Below are positions 16,418 through 25,263 of a DNA stretch of 34,343 bases, in pieces (the first letter of the stretch is position 1; the number at the start of each line of letters is the position of its first letter). Source of the DNA: Cellulomonas fimi (GTDB lineage: Bacteria; Actinomycetota; Actinomycetes; Actinomycetales; Cellulomonadaceae); the NCBI RefSeq assembly GCF_028527925.1, contig NZ_JAPESW010000039.1, positions 1 to 34,343 of the forward strand. The letters are read 5' to 3'. The notes beneath the pieces are model-generated. The model was not told where the DNA came from. It worked only from the letters and a program-made list of their open reading frames with translations, and did no database searches. The position numbers and the translations under genes are program-made.

Positions 16418-17707
16418 ATGAGCGCCGACAAGACCCCGATCCTCGATCAGAACATCTCCGAGCTCGACCCGGAGATCGCCGCCGTCCTCGACGGTGAGCT
16501 CGCCCGCCAGCAGGGCACGCTCGAGATGATCGCCTCCGAGAACTTCGTGCCGCGCGCGGTCCTGCAGGCGCAGGGCTCCGTGCTCACCAACAAGTACGCC
16601 GAGGGCTACCCGGGCCGCCGCTACTACGGCGGCTGCGAGCAGGTCGACATCGCGGAGAACATCGCGATCGACCGCGCGAAGGCCCTGTTCGGTGCCGAGC
16701 ACGCGAACGTCCAGCCGCACTCGGGCGCCACCGCCAACGCCGCCGTGCTGCACGCGCTCATCAACGCGGGCGACAAGATCCTCGGCCTCGAGCTGGCGCA
16801 CGGCGGCCACCTCACGCACGGCATGAAGATCAACTTCTCCGGCAAGCTCTACGACGTCGCCGCGTACGGCGTGGACCCGCAGACGTTCCGCATCGAGCCC
16901 GAGGCGATCCGCGCGGCCGCGCTCGAGCACCGCCCCGACGTCATCATCGGCGGCTGGTCGGCCTACCCCCGCCACCTCGACTTCGCCGCGATGCGCGAGA
17001 TCGCCGACGAGGTGGGCGCGAAGCTCTGGGTCGACATGGCGCACTTCGCGGGTCTCGTCGCCGCGGGCCTGCACCCGTCGCCGGTGCCGCACGCGGACGT
17101 CGTCTCCTCGACGGTGCACAAGACGATCGGCGGCCCCCGCTCGGGCTTCATCCTGAGCCGCGAGGAGTACGCCAAGAAGATCGACTCCGCGGTGTTCCCG
17201 GGCCAGCAGGGCGGCCCGCTCATGCACGTCATCGCCGCCAAGGCCGTGTCGTTCAAGGTCGCCGGCACCGAGGACTTCAAGGACCGCCAGCAGCGGACCA
17301 TCGACGGTGCGCGCATCATCGCGGACCGCCTCACCGCGACCGACGTCTCGAACGCGGGCGTCTCGGTCCTCACGGGCGGCACCGACGTGCACCTCGTGCT
17401 CGTCGACCTGCGGCACTCGGACCTCGACGGCCAGCAGGCCGAGGACCTCCTGCACGCCGCGGGCATCACCGTGAACCGCAACGCGGTGCCGTTCGACCCG
17501 CGTCCCCCGCGCGTCACCTCCGGTCTGCGCATCGGCACGCCCGCGCTCGCGACCCGCGGCTTCGGCGACGCCGAGTTCACCGAGGTCGCCGACATCATCG
17601 CGACCGCGCTCGTCGGCGGTGCGTCGACCGACGTCGAGGCGCTGCGGGCCCGTGTGGCGAAGCTGGCCGAGGCGTTCCCGCTGTACTCCGGCCTCCAGCA
17701 GTACTGA
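16418..17707 (+). CDS. glyA: Serine hydroxymethyltransferase
   Basis: 429 residues, the usual length. PLP fold-type I enzyme converting serine and THF to glycine and 5,10-methylene-THF in the cytoplasm. Motifs: [48 protein letters not shown], the PLP region [19 protein letters not shown], and Schiff-base Lys235 in [14 protein letters not shown]. The ATG at 16418 has GGGAG 7 nt upstream; a longer frame opens further upstream but would run through the riboswitch. First gene of a two-gene operon with folD under the ZTP riboswitch. Confidence 0.97.
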   Translation: MSADKTPILDQNISELDPEIAAVLDGELARQQGTLEMIASENFVPRAVLQAQGSVLTNKYAEGYPGRRYYGGCEQVDIAENIAIDRAKALFGAEHANVQPHSGATANAAVLHALINAGDKILGLELAHGGHLTHGMKINFSGKLYDVAAYGVDPQTFRIEPEAIRAAALEHRPDVIIGGWSAYPRHLDFAAMREIADEVGAKLWVDMAHFAGLVAAGLHPSPVPHADVVSSTVHKTIGGPRSGFILSREEYAKKIDSAVFPGQQGGPLMHVIAAKAVSFKVAGTEDFKDRQQRTIDGARIIADRLTATDVSNAGVSVLTGGTDVHLVLVDLRHSDLDGQQAEDLLHAAGITVNRNAVPFDPRPPRVTSGLRIGTPALATRGFGDAEFTEVADIIATALVGGASTDVEALRARVAKLAEAFPLYSGLQQY

Positions 17708-17717
17708 GGCGGCGCAC

Positions 17718-18599
17718 ATGACGGCACAGATCCTCGACGGCAAGGCCACGGCGGCGCGCATCAAGGGCGAGCTCGCGGAGCGCGTCGCCGCCCTCGCGAC
17801 CCGTGGTATCCGCCCGGGCCTCGGGACGCTGCTCGTCGGCGACGACCCCGGCTCGCGCTGGTACGTCGAGGGCAAGCACCGTGACTGCGCCGAGGTCGGC
17901 ATCGCGTCGATCCGGGAGGATCTCCCGGCAGACGCGACGCAGGAGGACATCGAGGCGGCGGTCCGTCGGCTCAACGAGGACCCGGAGTGCACCGGGTTCA
18001 TCGTGCAGCTGCCGCTGCCGCGCGGGATCGACACCAACCGCGTGCTCGAGCTCATCGACCCCGACAAGGACGCCGACGGCCTGCACCCGACGAACCTGGG
18101 GCGGCTGGTCCTGCGCGTCAACGAGCCCGTCACGAGCCCGCTGCCGTGCACCCCGCGCGGCATCGTCGACCTGCTGCTGCGGCACGACGTCGACCTGCGG
18201 GGCGCGGACGTGGTCGTCGTCGGGCGAGGCGTGACCGTCGGCCGGTCGATCGGGCTGCTGCTCACCCGGCGGGAGATCAACGCGACCGTCACGCTCACGC
18301 ACACGGGCACCGAGGACCTCGCGGAGCACACCCGCAACGCCGACGTGATCGTCGCCGCGGCGGGCGTGCCGGGGATCATCACGGCCGACATCGTCAAGCC
18401 GGGCGCCGTCGTCATCGACGTCGGCGTCTCCCGCGCGACCGACCCGGAGACCGGCAAGAGCCGCGTCGTCGGCGACGTCGACCCCGGCGTCCACGAGATC
18501 GCGTCGTGGGTGTCGCCCAACCCGGGCGGCGTCGGGCCCATGACGCGCGCGATGCTGCTGAGCAACGTCGTCGACACCGCGGAGCGGCTCGCGGGCTGA
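17718..18599 (+). CDS. folD: Bifunctional methylene-THF dehydrogenase/methenyl-THF cyclohydrolase
   Basis: 293 residues. Converts 5,10-methylene-THF through methenyl-THF to 10-formyl-THF with NADP. Motifs: [19 protein letters not shown] with catalytic Lys53 (YVxxK), [33 protein letters not shown], the nucleotide-binding [14 protein letters not shown], and the C-terminal [14 protein letters not shown] signature. The start ATG lies 10 bp after the glyA stop, with GAGG overlapping that stop. Co-transcription with glyA puts two successive folate steps under one riboswitch. A strong hairpin follows. Confidence 0.97.
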   Translation: MTAQILDGKATAARIKGELAERVAALATRGIRPGLGTLLVGDDPGSRWYVEGKHRDCAEVGIASIREDLPADATQEDIEAAVRRLNEDPECTGFIVQLPLPRGIDTNRVLELIDPDKDADGLHPTNLGRLVLRVNEPVTSPLPCTPRGIVDLLLRHDVDLRGADVVVVGRGVTVGRSIGLLLTRREINATVTLTHTGTEDLAEHTRNADVIVAAAGVPGIITADIVKPGAVVIDVGVSRATDPETGKSRVVGDVDPGVHEIASWVSPNPGGVGPMTRAMLLSNVVDTAERLAG

Positions 18600-18618
18600 T
18601 CCGCCCGCCCGGTCCGAC

Positions 18619-18660
18619 ACCGGCCCCGGTACCCCGATGAGTGCGGGTACCGGGGCCGGT
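18619..18660 (+). terminator. Hairpin terminator of the glyA-folD operon
   Basis: ACCGGCCCCGGTACCC (18619-18634) pairs perfectly with GGGTACCGGGGCCGGT (18645-18660) across a 10-nt loop, 20 bp after the folD stop. Sixteen base pairs and no U-run. Confidence 0.8.
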
Positions 18661-18720
18661 CTGTCGGGAGGAGAGTGGTCGACGACGAGATCGACCCGCC
18701 GCATCCCGGGAGGACCCACC

Positions 18721-19206
18721 ATGGGCATCGTCCAGCCGCACCTCTGGTACCACGACAACGCCGTCGAGGCCGCGGAGTTCTACGTCTCGATCTTCCCGAA
18801 CTCGAAGATCACGAACGTCGTCCACGCGCCCGCCGACATGCCGGACGTCAAGAAGGGCGACCCGTTCCTCGTCGAGTTCGTGCTGGACGGCATGCCGGTC
18901 ACGGCCATCGCCGCCGGCGCCTCGCTCACGCTCAACGCCGCGTTCTCGTTCCTCGTCGACGTCGACGACCAGGAGACCCTCGACCAGTACTGGGACGCGC
19001 TCCTCGAGGGCGGCGGCGAGGAGGTCGCGTGCGGCTGGCTCACCGACCGCTACGGCCTGTCGTGGCAGGTCGTCCCGCGTCAGCTCGCGATGTGGACCAT
19101 GTCGCCCGATGCCGACCCCGAAGGTGCCGCACGCGCGACGCAGGTGATGCTCACGCAGAAGAAGCTCGACATCGCCGCGCTGGAGGCCGCCTACCGCGGC
19201 GAGTGA
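18721..19206 (+). CDS. PhnB-like VOC-family protein
   Basis: 161 residues with the PhnB/3-dmu-9_3-mt Pfam pattern: QPHLWYHDNAVEAAEFYVSIFPNSKITNV at the start, then AFSFLVDVDDQETLDQYWDALLEGG and CGWLTDRYGLSWQVVPRQL. These soluble proteins are often annotated as methyltransferases, but they are VOC-fold proteins of uncertain function with no SAM-binding motif. The ATG is set by GGGAGG (18708-18713), 7 nt upstream. A hairpin separates it from folD, so it is probably transcribed separately. Confidence 0.85.
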   Translation: MGIVQPHLWYHDNAVEAAEFYVSIFPNSKITNVVHAPADMPDVKKGDPFLVEFVLDGMPVTAIAAGASLTLNAAFSFLVDVDDQETLDQYWDALLEGGGEEVACGWLTDRYGLSWQVVPRQLAMWTMSPDADPEGAARATQVMLTQKKLDIAALEAAYRGE

Positions 19207-19275
19207 CCACCGCGTCGTCGACGGGCCCGGCGGGAGGGCGTCGGGCCTGTCGGCGGCGTGGGGTTGGATGGTGCG

Positions 19276-20088
19276 GTGCTCACGATCGCCACCGTCAACG
19301 TCAACGGCATCCGCGCGGCCTACAAGCGCGGCATGGGGGAGTGGCTCGAGGCGCGCAAGCCCGACGTCCTGCTGCTGCAGGAGGTCCGCGCGTCCGACGA
19401 GATCCTCGCCGACCACCTGTCCGCCGACGAGTGGCACCTCGCGCACGAGGCGTCTGAGACGAAGGGCCGCGCCGGCGTCGCGATCGCGTCGCGCCTGCCG
19501 ATGGACGCGGTGCGGATCGGGCTGAAGACCGGGGTCACGGGCGACACCGGGCGGTGGGTCGAGGCCGATCTCGCGGTCCCGTCGCACGACGGTGCTCCCG
19601 CGCGCAAGGTCACCGTCGTCTCGACGTACATCCACTCGGGCACGCTCGGGACCCCGTCGATGGACGAGAAGTACGCCTTCCTCGACCACGTCACCGCGCG
19701 GCTCGGGGACCTCTCGCGGGACGGCGGGTACGCGGTCGTGGCGGGCGACCTCAACATCGCGCACCGCGAGGCGGACATCAAGAACTGGAAGGGCAACCTC
19801 AAGGCCGCGGGCTTCCTGCCGCGGGAGCGTGCCTACCTGGACCGCTGGTTCGACGACCTGTCGTGGCACGACCTGGGCCGCGAGCTCGGCGGCGAGGGGC
19901 CCGGCCCGTTCACGTGGTGGTCCTGGCGGGGCAAGGCGTTCGACAACGACGCGGGCTGGCGGATCGACTACCAGCTCGCGACGCCCGACCTGGCCGACGC
20001 CGCCGTGAGTGCGACCGTCGACCGGGCGCCGACCTACGCCGAGCGGTTCTCCGACCACGCGCCGCTGGTCGTCGAGTACGACCTCTGA
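19276..20088 (+). CDS. xth: Exodeoxyribonuclease III (AP endonuclease family)
   Basis: 270 residues from GTG 19276 (LTIATVNVNGIRAAYKRGM). Endonuclease/exonuclease/phosphatase fold. Active-site residues: Glu36 in LLLQEVRAS, Tyr and His in TYIHSGTLG, Asp158 and Asn160 in VAGDLNIAH, and Asp260/His261 in FSDHAPLV. The usual Trp-rich C-terminal loop WWSWRGKAFDNDAGWRIDYQLAT is present. It removes 3' blocking groups and nicks abasic sites in base-excision repair. A GTG at 19258 would add six residues (VGLDGA), but family members normally begin close to LTIATVNVNGIR. It is convergent with the MFS gene. Confidence 0.92.
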   Translation: MLTIATVNVNGIRAAYKRGMGEWLEARKPDVLLLQEVRASDEILADHLSADEWHLAHEASETKGRAGVAIASRLPMDAVRIGLKTGVTGDTGRWVEADLAVPSHDGAPARKVTVVSTYIHSGTLGTPSMDEKYAFLDHVTARLGDLSRDGGYAVVAGDLNIAHREADIKNWKGNLKAAGFLPRERAYLDRWFDDLSWHDLGRELGGEGPGPFTWWSWRGKAFDNDAGWRIDYQLATPDLADAAVSATVDRAPTYAERFSDHAPLVVEYDL

Positions 20089-20142
20089 GGGCCCCGTCGT
20101 CGCCGACGGCCGGTGCGGTGCCCCGAGAGCCGCCGAGCGGCC

Positions 20143-21474
20143 TCACGCCGTCGGCGTCGTCGCGTCCTCGTCGGTCGGCGCCTGGCCCGTCGGGGCGTCG
20201 TCGGGGCGCGGCAGGTCACGCATGCGCAGCAGCGGCGAGAACACGACGGGGATCGTCGACAGCAGCGCGCCGCCCGCGCACACCCACAGGGTCGGCACGA
20301 CGCCGATCTGCGTGCCGAGCCACCCGCCCAGGATGCCGCCGAGCGGCATGGTGCCCCAGACGAAGAACCGCACGGACGCGTTCATGCGCCCGAGCAGCGC
20401 GGGCGGGCACAGCCGCTGGCGGAAGGACACCTGCGCGACGTTGTAGACGACGACCGAGAAGCTGAACAGGAAGCCCCCGGCGATGAGCATGACCTGCGCG
20501 GGCAGGTCGACGACGACGGCGAGCGGCGGCAGCGCGGCGGCGGGGACGAACAGCAGGGCGGACAGGGGGATGATCCGCCCCTCGCCGACCAGCCGCGCCA
20601 GCCGATCCGCGGCCACGGCACCGACCAGCCCGCCGATCGCCCCGGCGGACATCACGGTGCCGAACGCGGCGGTGTCCAGGCCGAGGACGCGCAGCGCGTA
20701 GATCGCGCTGAGGGCGCCGGCGGCCGTGCCGAAGAGGTTGCCGATGCCGGTGCACGCGACGATGCGGCGCAGCAGCGGCTGGTGCACGACGAACCGCACG
20801 CCCTCGGCGATCTCGACCCGCAAGGGCCGACGGGTCTCGGGCGCGGGCGGCTGCTCGCGGTGCCGGATGCGCCCGACGGCGAGCGCGGACACGAGGTAGG
20901 TGACGACGTTGACGGCCATGAGGACGGGCGCGGCGACGACGCGCAGGAGCGCGCCGGCGATGGCGGGTGCGACGACCATCGCGACGGACTGCGTCGACTG
21001 GAGCTTGGAGTTGCCCTCGACGATGTGGTCGAGCCCGACCAGCCACGGCACGTAGCTCTGGTGGGCGACGTCGAAGAACGTGCTGCACACGCTGATGACG
21101 AGCGCGGCCCCGATGAGCAGCGGCATCGAGGCGTGGCCGGTGAGCGCGGTGACGACGACGACGCCGAGCACGAGCGCCCGGACGAGGTCGGCGTTGATGA
21201 GCACGTTGCGCTTGCGCATCCGGTCGACCCACGCGCCGGCGGGCAGACCGATGACGAGGAACGCGAGCGTCTCGGCGGCGCTGAGGACGCCCATCTCCCA
21301 CTCGGTCGCGGCGAGCGTGTCGACCGCGAGGACGGGGAGCGCGATGACCGTGAGCTGCGTGCCGAGCTGACCGAGCGCGTCACCCGTCCACAGCCGGCGG
21401 AAGTCGGCGTGGTGGATGAGGGACCGTCGCGGGGCGGTCTCGGCCGTCGCCGGGGCGGGGGAGGGGGTCGTCAC
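20143..21474 (-). CDS. MFS transporter, DHA3/MefA-like drug exporter type
   Basis: 443 residues from GTG 21474, with 12 predicted membrane helices. N-half features: HHADFRRLWTGDALGQLGTQLTVIALP and the loop motif GAWVDRMRKRNVLI, the DHA3-type form of MFS motif A. C-half: FGTVMSAGAIGGLVGAVAADRLARLVG. The family exports macrolides, tetracycline-like compounds or siderophores by proton antiport; the substrate is not predictable. An upstream in-frame TTG (21510) would place coding sequence over the operator and is less likely. CACCCT (21486-21481) ends 6 nt before the GTG, with TTGACT (21510-21505) as -35. Divergent from an ArsR-type regulator. Confidence 0.87.
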   Translation of the reverse strand: MTTPSPAPATAETAPRRSLIHHADFRRLWTGDALGQLGTQLTVIALPVLAVDTLAATEWEMGVLSAAETLAFLVIGLPAGAWVDRMRKRNVLINADLVRALVLGVVVVTALTGHASMPLLIGAALVISVCSTFFDVAHQSYVPWLVGLDHIVEGNSKLQSTQSVAMVVAPAIAGALLRVVAAPVLMAVNVVTYLVSALAVGRIRHREQPPAPETRRPLRVEIAEGVRFVVHQPLLRRIVACTGIGNLFGTAAGALSAIYALRVLGLDTAAFGTVMSAGAIGGLVGAVAADRLARLVGEGRIIPLSALLFVPAAALPPLAVVVDLPAQVMLIAGGFLFSFSVVVYNVAQVSFRQRLCPPALLGRMNASVRFFVWGTMPLGGILGGWLGTQIGVVPTLWVCAGGALLSTIPVVFSPLLRMRDLPRPDDAPTGQAPTDEDATTPTA

Positions 21475-21480
21475 GGACCC

Positions 21481-21525
21481 AGGGTGGCGCGAGTGATTGG
21501 GAAAAGTCAATCAGTGTGCGAGAGT
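21481..21525. promoter_or_regulatory. Shared operator and divergent promoters of the MFS and ArsR-type genes
   Basis: TGATTG (21494-21499) and CAATCA (21508-21513) are a perfect inverted repeat with an 8-nt spacer, the style of ArsR-family sites. Minus strand: -35 TTGACT (21510-21505), 18 nt, CACCCT (21486-21481). Plus strand: TTGGGA (21497-21502), 17 nt, GAGAGT (21520-21525), 6 nt before ATG 21532. Both -35 elements fall in the repeat, so one bound dimer could block both genes. Confidence 0.6.
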
Positions 21526-21531
21526 GGTGGC

Positions 21532-22206
21532 ATGAGCACGCGCGACGGGTCCTCGACCGCACGCTCGCGCGTCGCGGACGCGCCCGCCACGGTCGACGCG
21601 GGCGCCCTCGCCCACGAGGTGCAGGGCGGGTCGCTGCCGCCCGAGCCGCCCGGCCTCACGGTCGACCCCGACGCCGACGCCCGCGCGCTCGCCAGTACGC
21701 TGCGCCTGCGGATCCTGCGCCTGTGCCTCGACGAACCGCGCACCAACCGGGAGATCGCGACGGCCCTGGACCGCAACCCCGCCACCGTGCTCCACCACGT
21801 CCGCACGCTCGTCGACCGCGGCTTCCTCGTCGCCCAGCCGGTCCGCCGCGGCACCCGGGGGTCGCGCGAGGTCCCCTACCGGGCGACCGGCCGGACATGG
21901 CAGCTGCGCGACCAGGCCGGTATGGGCCGCACGCTGCTGAACGCGTTCTTCGAGGAGGTCGCGCTCGTCGACCCGGAGACCGTCAACCTGACGCGCCTCG
22001 GGCTGCGGCTCGACGCCGACGGGTACGCCGAGCTCACCGCCCGGCTCGGGGAGCTCGCCGACGAGTTCGCCGCGCGTCCCGCGACCCCGGGCGGCACGGC
22101 GTACTCGCTGTTCGTCGCGGTCCACGAGGACGTCACGCGCGACGCCGGCGGGCGGCCGCCCCGGGACGAGGACAGCCGCCCGCCGGCCGCGCGTGAGGGC
22201 GCCTAG
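21532..22206 (+). CDS. ArsR-type winged-helix transcriptional regulator
   Basis: 224 residues. Central winged helix: ALASTLRLRILRLCLDEPRTNREIATALDRNPATVLHHVRTLVDRGFLVAQPV, then wing RRGTRGSREVPYRATG. The C-terminal half (FFEEVALVDPETVNLTRLGLRLDADGYAELTARLGELADEFAA) resembles the effector/dimer helices of this group. There is no cysteine metal-binding pair in the recognition helix, so metals are not the likely ligand. Divergent from an MFS exporter with a shared inverted repeat, so probably its repressor. Its stop overlaps the end of the convergent FtsX permease gene by 4 bp. Confidence 0.87.
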   Translation: MSTRDGSSTARSRVADAPATVDAGALAHEVQGGSLPPEPPGLTVDPDADARALASTLRLRILRLCLDEPRTNREIATALDRNPATVLHHVRTLVDRGFLVAQPVRRGTRGSREVPYRATGRTWQLRDQAGMGRTLLNAFFEEVALVDPETVNLTRLGLRLDADGYAELTARLGELADEFAARPATPGGTAYSLFVAVHEDVTRDAGGRPPRDEDSRPPAAREGA

Positions 22207-23426
22207 TAGCGGATCGCGTCGATCACCTTCACGCGCACCGCGAAGAGCGCGGGCACCAGGCCGGCGAGCGCCCCGACGAACGTCGCCGCCGCCATGCCGA
22301 CCGCGGCAGCGGAGAACGGGAACGGCGGCATGTCCTGGATGCCGCCGCCGAACACGCGGTCGACGGGGATGTTCTTGACGATCGCGACGGCCAGCACGAC
22401 GCCCACCAGCCCGGCGACGACGGTCGCGACGACCGACTCGAGCATCACGCCGAAGAACACACGGCTCGACGTCGCGCCGAACGACCGGCGGATGCCGATC
22501 TCGCGGATGCGGTGCCGCACGGTGACGAGCGCGATGTTCACCAGACCGAGCCCGCCGAGCAGCAGCGCGAAGCCGCCGACGCCGATCCCGACCCACTTCG
22601 TGGCGCCGTCGATCATGCTCGGGTCCCAGTCGTTGTCGCTCGACCACACGTCGAAGCCGGGAACGGCCGCCTGCACGTCGCGGGTGATCTGCTTCTGGAG
22701 CGCGCGGTGCTCCTCGCGCGGCACCCAGGCCATGAGCTCGGGCAGCGGCTGCCACGGCCCCATGCTCGCGGCGGCGTCGTCACCGGCACCGGTGAGCCAC
22801 CGCTCGTACTGGCCGTAGAGCACGAACGCGCTCGGCATGGCGTCCGGGTAGGGGTCGGCGGTCACGCCGACGATCGACGCGAGCACGGGGTGGTCACCGC
22901 CGACCTCGACGGTCGGGTGCGACGACAGGTCGGCGTGGCCGAGGGTCCGCAGGAACGTCTCGTTGACGACGAGCGCGGGCGCGTAGGCGCCCTCGTCGGC
23001 ATCGGTGAACCAGCGGCCCTCGTCGGGCACGAGCCGCATGAGGGTGCCGTACTCCGCGTCGACCGCCTGGAGCTCGATCGGCTGCGTGCCGTCGGGGAAC
23101 CGCGCCTCGACGTTCGTGTAGAAGCGGCGGCTCGCGTGCTCGATCCCGTACCGCTCGAGCGTCTCGCGGTACGTCGCGTCGAGCCGGGCGGTGTCCGCCT
23201 GCGCGCTCTCGGTCCGCGGGCTCGCGCTGAACGTGATCGTGACGGAGCGGCCCGTCTGGCGCTCCTGCTGCTCGCTGAAGGACTGGCTCAGCATCGAGAC
23301 GACGGCGGTGACGCCCGTGATCGCGGTGACGGCGCACGCGACCCCGATGAGCGCGAGCAGCACGCGCAGCTTGTGGATGCGCAGCTCGTCCCACGCCTCG
23401 ACGAGCGCGCCGACGATCCCGGTCAT
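22203..23426 (-). CDS. FtsX/MacB-type ABC transporter permease
   Basis: 407 residues. One N-terminal membrane helix (about 18-46, HKLRVLLALIGVACAVTAITGVTAV), then a large extracellular MacB-PCD-like domain (about 47-275), then three helices at the C-terminus (about 278-400), including the FtsX-core signature LGLVNIALVTVRHRIREIGIRRSFGAT and a terminal VKVIDAIRY. This four-helix layout couples ATP hydrolysis to extracytoplasmic work rather than to classic transport. It is the last gene of a three-gene operon; its start overlaps the ATPase stop (23423-23426). Confidence 0.9.
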   Translation of the reverse strand: MTGIVGALVEAWDELRIHKLRVLLALIGVACAVTAITGVTAVVSMLSQSFSEQQERQTGRSVTITFSASPRTESAQADTARLDATYRETLERYGIEHASRRFYTNVEARFPDGTQPIELQAVDAEYGTLMRLVPDEGRWFTDADEGAYAPALVVNETFLRTLGHADLSSHPTVEVGGDHPVLASIVGVTADPYPDAMPSAFVLYGQYERWLTGAGDDAAASMGPWQPLPELMAWVPREEHRALQKQITRDVQAAVPGFDVWSSDNDWDPSMIDGATKWVGIGVGGFALLLGGLGLVNIALVTVRHRIREIGIRRSFGATSSRVFFGVMLESVVATVVAGLVGVVLAVAIVKNIPVDRVFGGGIQDMPPFPFSAAAVGMAAATFVGALAGLVPALFAVRVKVIDAIRY

Positions 23427-24235
23427 GCGTGGACTCCCTGCACGTCGTCGTCGGTGCTCGTGGAGGTGCCGGGCAGGAGGCGTCGTTCGACGGCGCCCCC
23501 GCGGTCGGCGACCTGCGTCGGCACGTCGCCGACCCAGTGCGAGCCGGTGTCGAGCGTGATCGGCACGAGCACGCCCTCGGCCAGCCGGTACTGCCGCTCG
23601 GCGCGCGCCGCGACGGCGAGGTCGTGGGTGATCGTGACGAGCGCGGCGCCCGTCTGCGAGGCGATGTCGTCGAGCAGGTCCATCACCTCGCCACCCGTCT
23701 CGACGTCCAGGGCGCCGGTCGGCTCGTCGGCGAGGATGACGCGCGGCCCCCGCACGAGGGCGCGGGCGATCGCGACGCGCTGCTGCTCACCGCCCGAGAG
23801 CTTCTCCGGCATGGTGTCGAGCCGGTCGCCGAGGCCGACACGGTCGAGCATCTCGGCGGCCAGGCGCGTGCGACCCCAGAACTGCTTGCCGCGCGCGTAC
23901 AGCAGCGGGGCCGTGACGTTCTCGAGCGCCGTGCGGCCCGGCAGCAGGTTGAACTGCTGGAACACGAACCCGAAGTCGCGCCCGCGGCGCACGGTCCGGG
24001 TCCGGCTGGACAGACGCTGGATCGGCACGCCCTCGAGCAGGTACTCGCCCGTCGTGGGTGCGTCGAGCAGGCCCAGGATGTTGAGCAGGGTCGACTTGCC
24101 GGTGCCGGAGCGTCCGACGATCGCGACGTGCTCGCCCGCGTCGACCGCGACGGTCACGCCGCGCAGGATGTGGAGCACCCGGTCGTCCGGGAGCACGACG
24201 GACCGCGTGACGTCGGTCAGCTCGAGGAGGCTCAT
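23423..24235 (-). CDS. MacB/LolD-type ABC transporter ATP-binding protein
   Basis: 270 residues from ATG 24235, which overlaps the adaptor stop as ATGA; an in-frame GTG at 24244 is possible. Walker A GRSGTGKST (about 41-49), Q-loop VFQQFNLLPGRTALENV, signature LSGGEQQRVAIARAL, Walker B VILADEPTG and His in THD are complete. The ATPase is of the MacB/FtsE group that partners with FtsX-type permeases. About 45 residues of low-complexity tail follow the ATPase core (GTSTSTDDDVQGVHA at the end), unusual for the family. Confidence 0.93.
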   Translation of the reverse strand: MSLLELTDVTRSVVLPDDRVLHILRGVTVAVDAGEHVAIVGRSGTGKSTLLNILGLLDAPTTGEYLLEGVPIQRLSSRTRTVRRGRDFGFVFQQFNLLPGRTALENVTAPLLYARGKQFWGRTRLAAEMLDRVGLGDRLDTMPEKLSGGEQQRVAIARALVRGPRVILADEPTGALDVETGGEVMDLLDDIASQTGAALVTITHDLAVAARAERQYRLAEGVLVPITLDTGSHWVGDVPTQVADRGGAVERRLLPGTSTSTDDDVQGVHA

Positions 24236-25263
24236 CCGCCGCACACCGCCGGGTCGTACTGCGCCGGGTCGTCGCAGTCGACCTCGCCGCCGGCGCCGCC
24301 GGGCACCGGGATGAACTGCAGGACCGTGTCGCCGAGCGCGAGCCCCTCGGTGATCTGGACGCGCTTGCCGTCGGTCAGCCCGAGCTTCACCGCACGCTGC
24401 TCCGGCTCCTCGCCCTCGGCCGCGACGACCCAGACGTTGCCGTTCTGCACGCTGCCCTGGACGGCGGTGACGGGGACGACGACGGCGTCCAGGGCCTCAC
24501 CGTTCGTGACCTGGAGCGACGCCCCGAGGCCGGCGAACGCGGTGACGCCCGCGGGGATCGCGCACGTGAGCGCGCCGGACGTGCTGGTCGTCGCGCCGTC
24601 GTCGGGCTGCTGCCCGCCGGTGCTCGTGGGGGCCCCGATCCGCAGGCCGGTGCACTCGAACGGTGCCGGGCCGCCGTTGAGCGTGACCTGGGCGGTGGTC
24701 GGTGCGCCGATCAGGCGGTACTGCTGGTCGGGTGTCAGGGTCCCGCTCACCGAGAGCGTGCCGGGGGACACCTTGCCGACCTCGTCGCCGACCGCGACGA
24801 CCTGGTCCTTGAGCGTCGGCATCGCGAGCGTCCCGGCGACGGGCGCCTTGACCACCTCGACGGTCACCTTGGGCTTGCGCTCGGTCGTCGTCTGCTCGCC
24901 CGTCACAGGGTCGGTCTTGACGATGGGGTCCTGCGGGGTCTCCTGACGGATCTCGAGCAGCGGCGTGCCCGCCTGGACGGCCGCGCCGTCGGCCACGAGC
25001 ACCTTCGAGACGGTGCCCGCAAGCGTGGCGCGGACGACGACGGCGGGGTCCGCGACGACCGCGCCCTGGACGGTGACGACGTTCGTGATGGTGCCCGACT
25101 CCGCCGCGACGGTCGGCTCGGACACCGATCCGGTCGGCACGAGCGCGTCGCTCGTCGTGTCGAGGTCGGCGCCGTCGAACGCGATGCGCACGAGCGCGAC
25201 GGCGATGACCGCCCACACGAGCAGTCGCAGGGCGGGGAAGATGATCCGGCGGGTGACGCCCAC
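24232..25263 (-). CDS. HlyD/MacA-type adaptor protein of the ABC exporter
   Basis: 343 residues from GTG 25263, chosen because GAGGAG lies 7 nt upstream; a longer frame to 25350 lacks this. One N-terminal membrane anchor (about 4-28, RIIFPALRLLVWAVIAVALVRIAF), then extracytoplasmic beta-barrel and lipoyl-like segments: ESGTITNVVTVQGAVVADPAVVVRATLAGTVSKVLVADGAAVQAGTPLLEI and VKAPVAGTLAMPTLKDQVVAVGDEV. No long coiled coil separates the lipoyl halves, as is usual in Gram-positive adaptors that need no outer-membrane channel. Instead a charged insert (about 30 residues, QDPIVKTDPVTGEQTTTERK) sits there. The C-terminus has two cysteines (VDCDD...AVCGG) that could form a disulfide. First gene of the adaptor-ATPase-permease operon; the cargo, possibly a peptide or lipid, is unknown. 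Confidence 0.87.
   Translation of the reverse strand: MGVTRRIIFPALRLLVWAVIAVALVRIAFDGADLDTTSDALVPTGSVSEPTVAAESGTITNVVTVQGAVVADPAVVVRATLAGTVSKVLVADGAAVQAGTPLLEIRQETPQDPIVKTDPVTGEQTTTERKPKVTVEVVKAPVAGTLAMPTLKDQVVAVGDEVGKVSPGTLSVSGTLTPDQQYRLIGAPTTAQVTLNGGPAPFECTGLRIGAPTSTGGQQPDDGATTSTSGALTCAIPAGVTAFAGLGASLQVTNGEALDAVVVPVTAVQGSVQNGNVWVVAAEGEEPEQRAVKLGLTDGKRVQITEGLALGDTVLQFIPVPGGAGGEVDCDDPAQYDPAVCGG

Noticed and set aside
21475..21510. Longer MFS start at TTG 21510
   Set aside because: It would put the operator and -35 inside the coding sequence. GTG 21474 has the -10-to-start spacing seen in neighbours.
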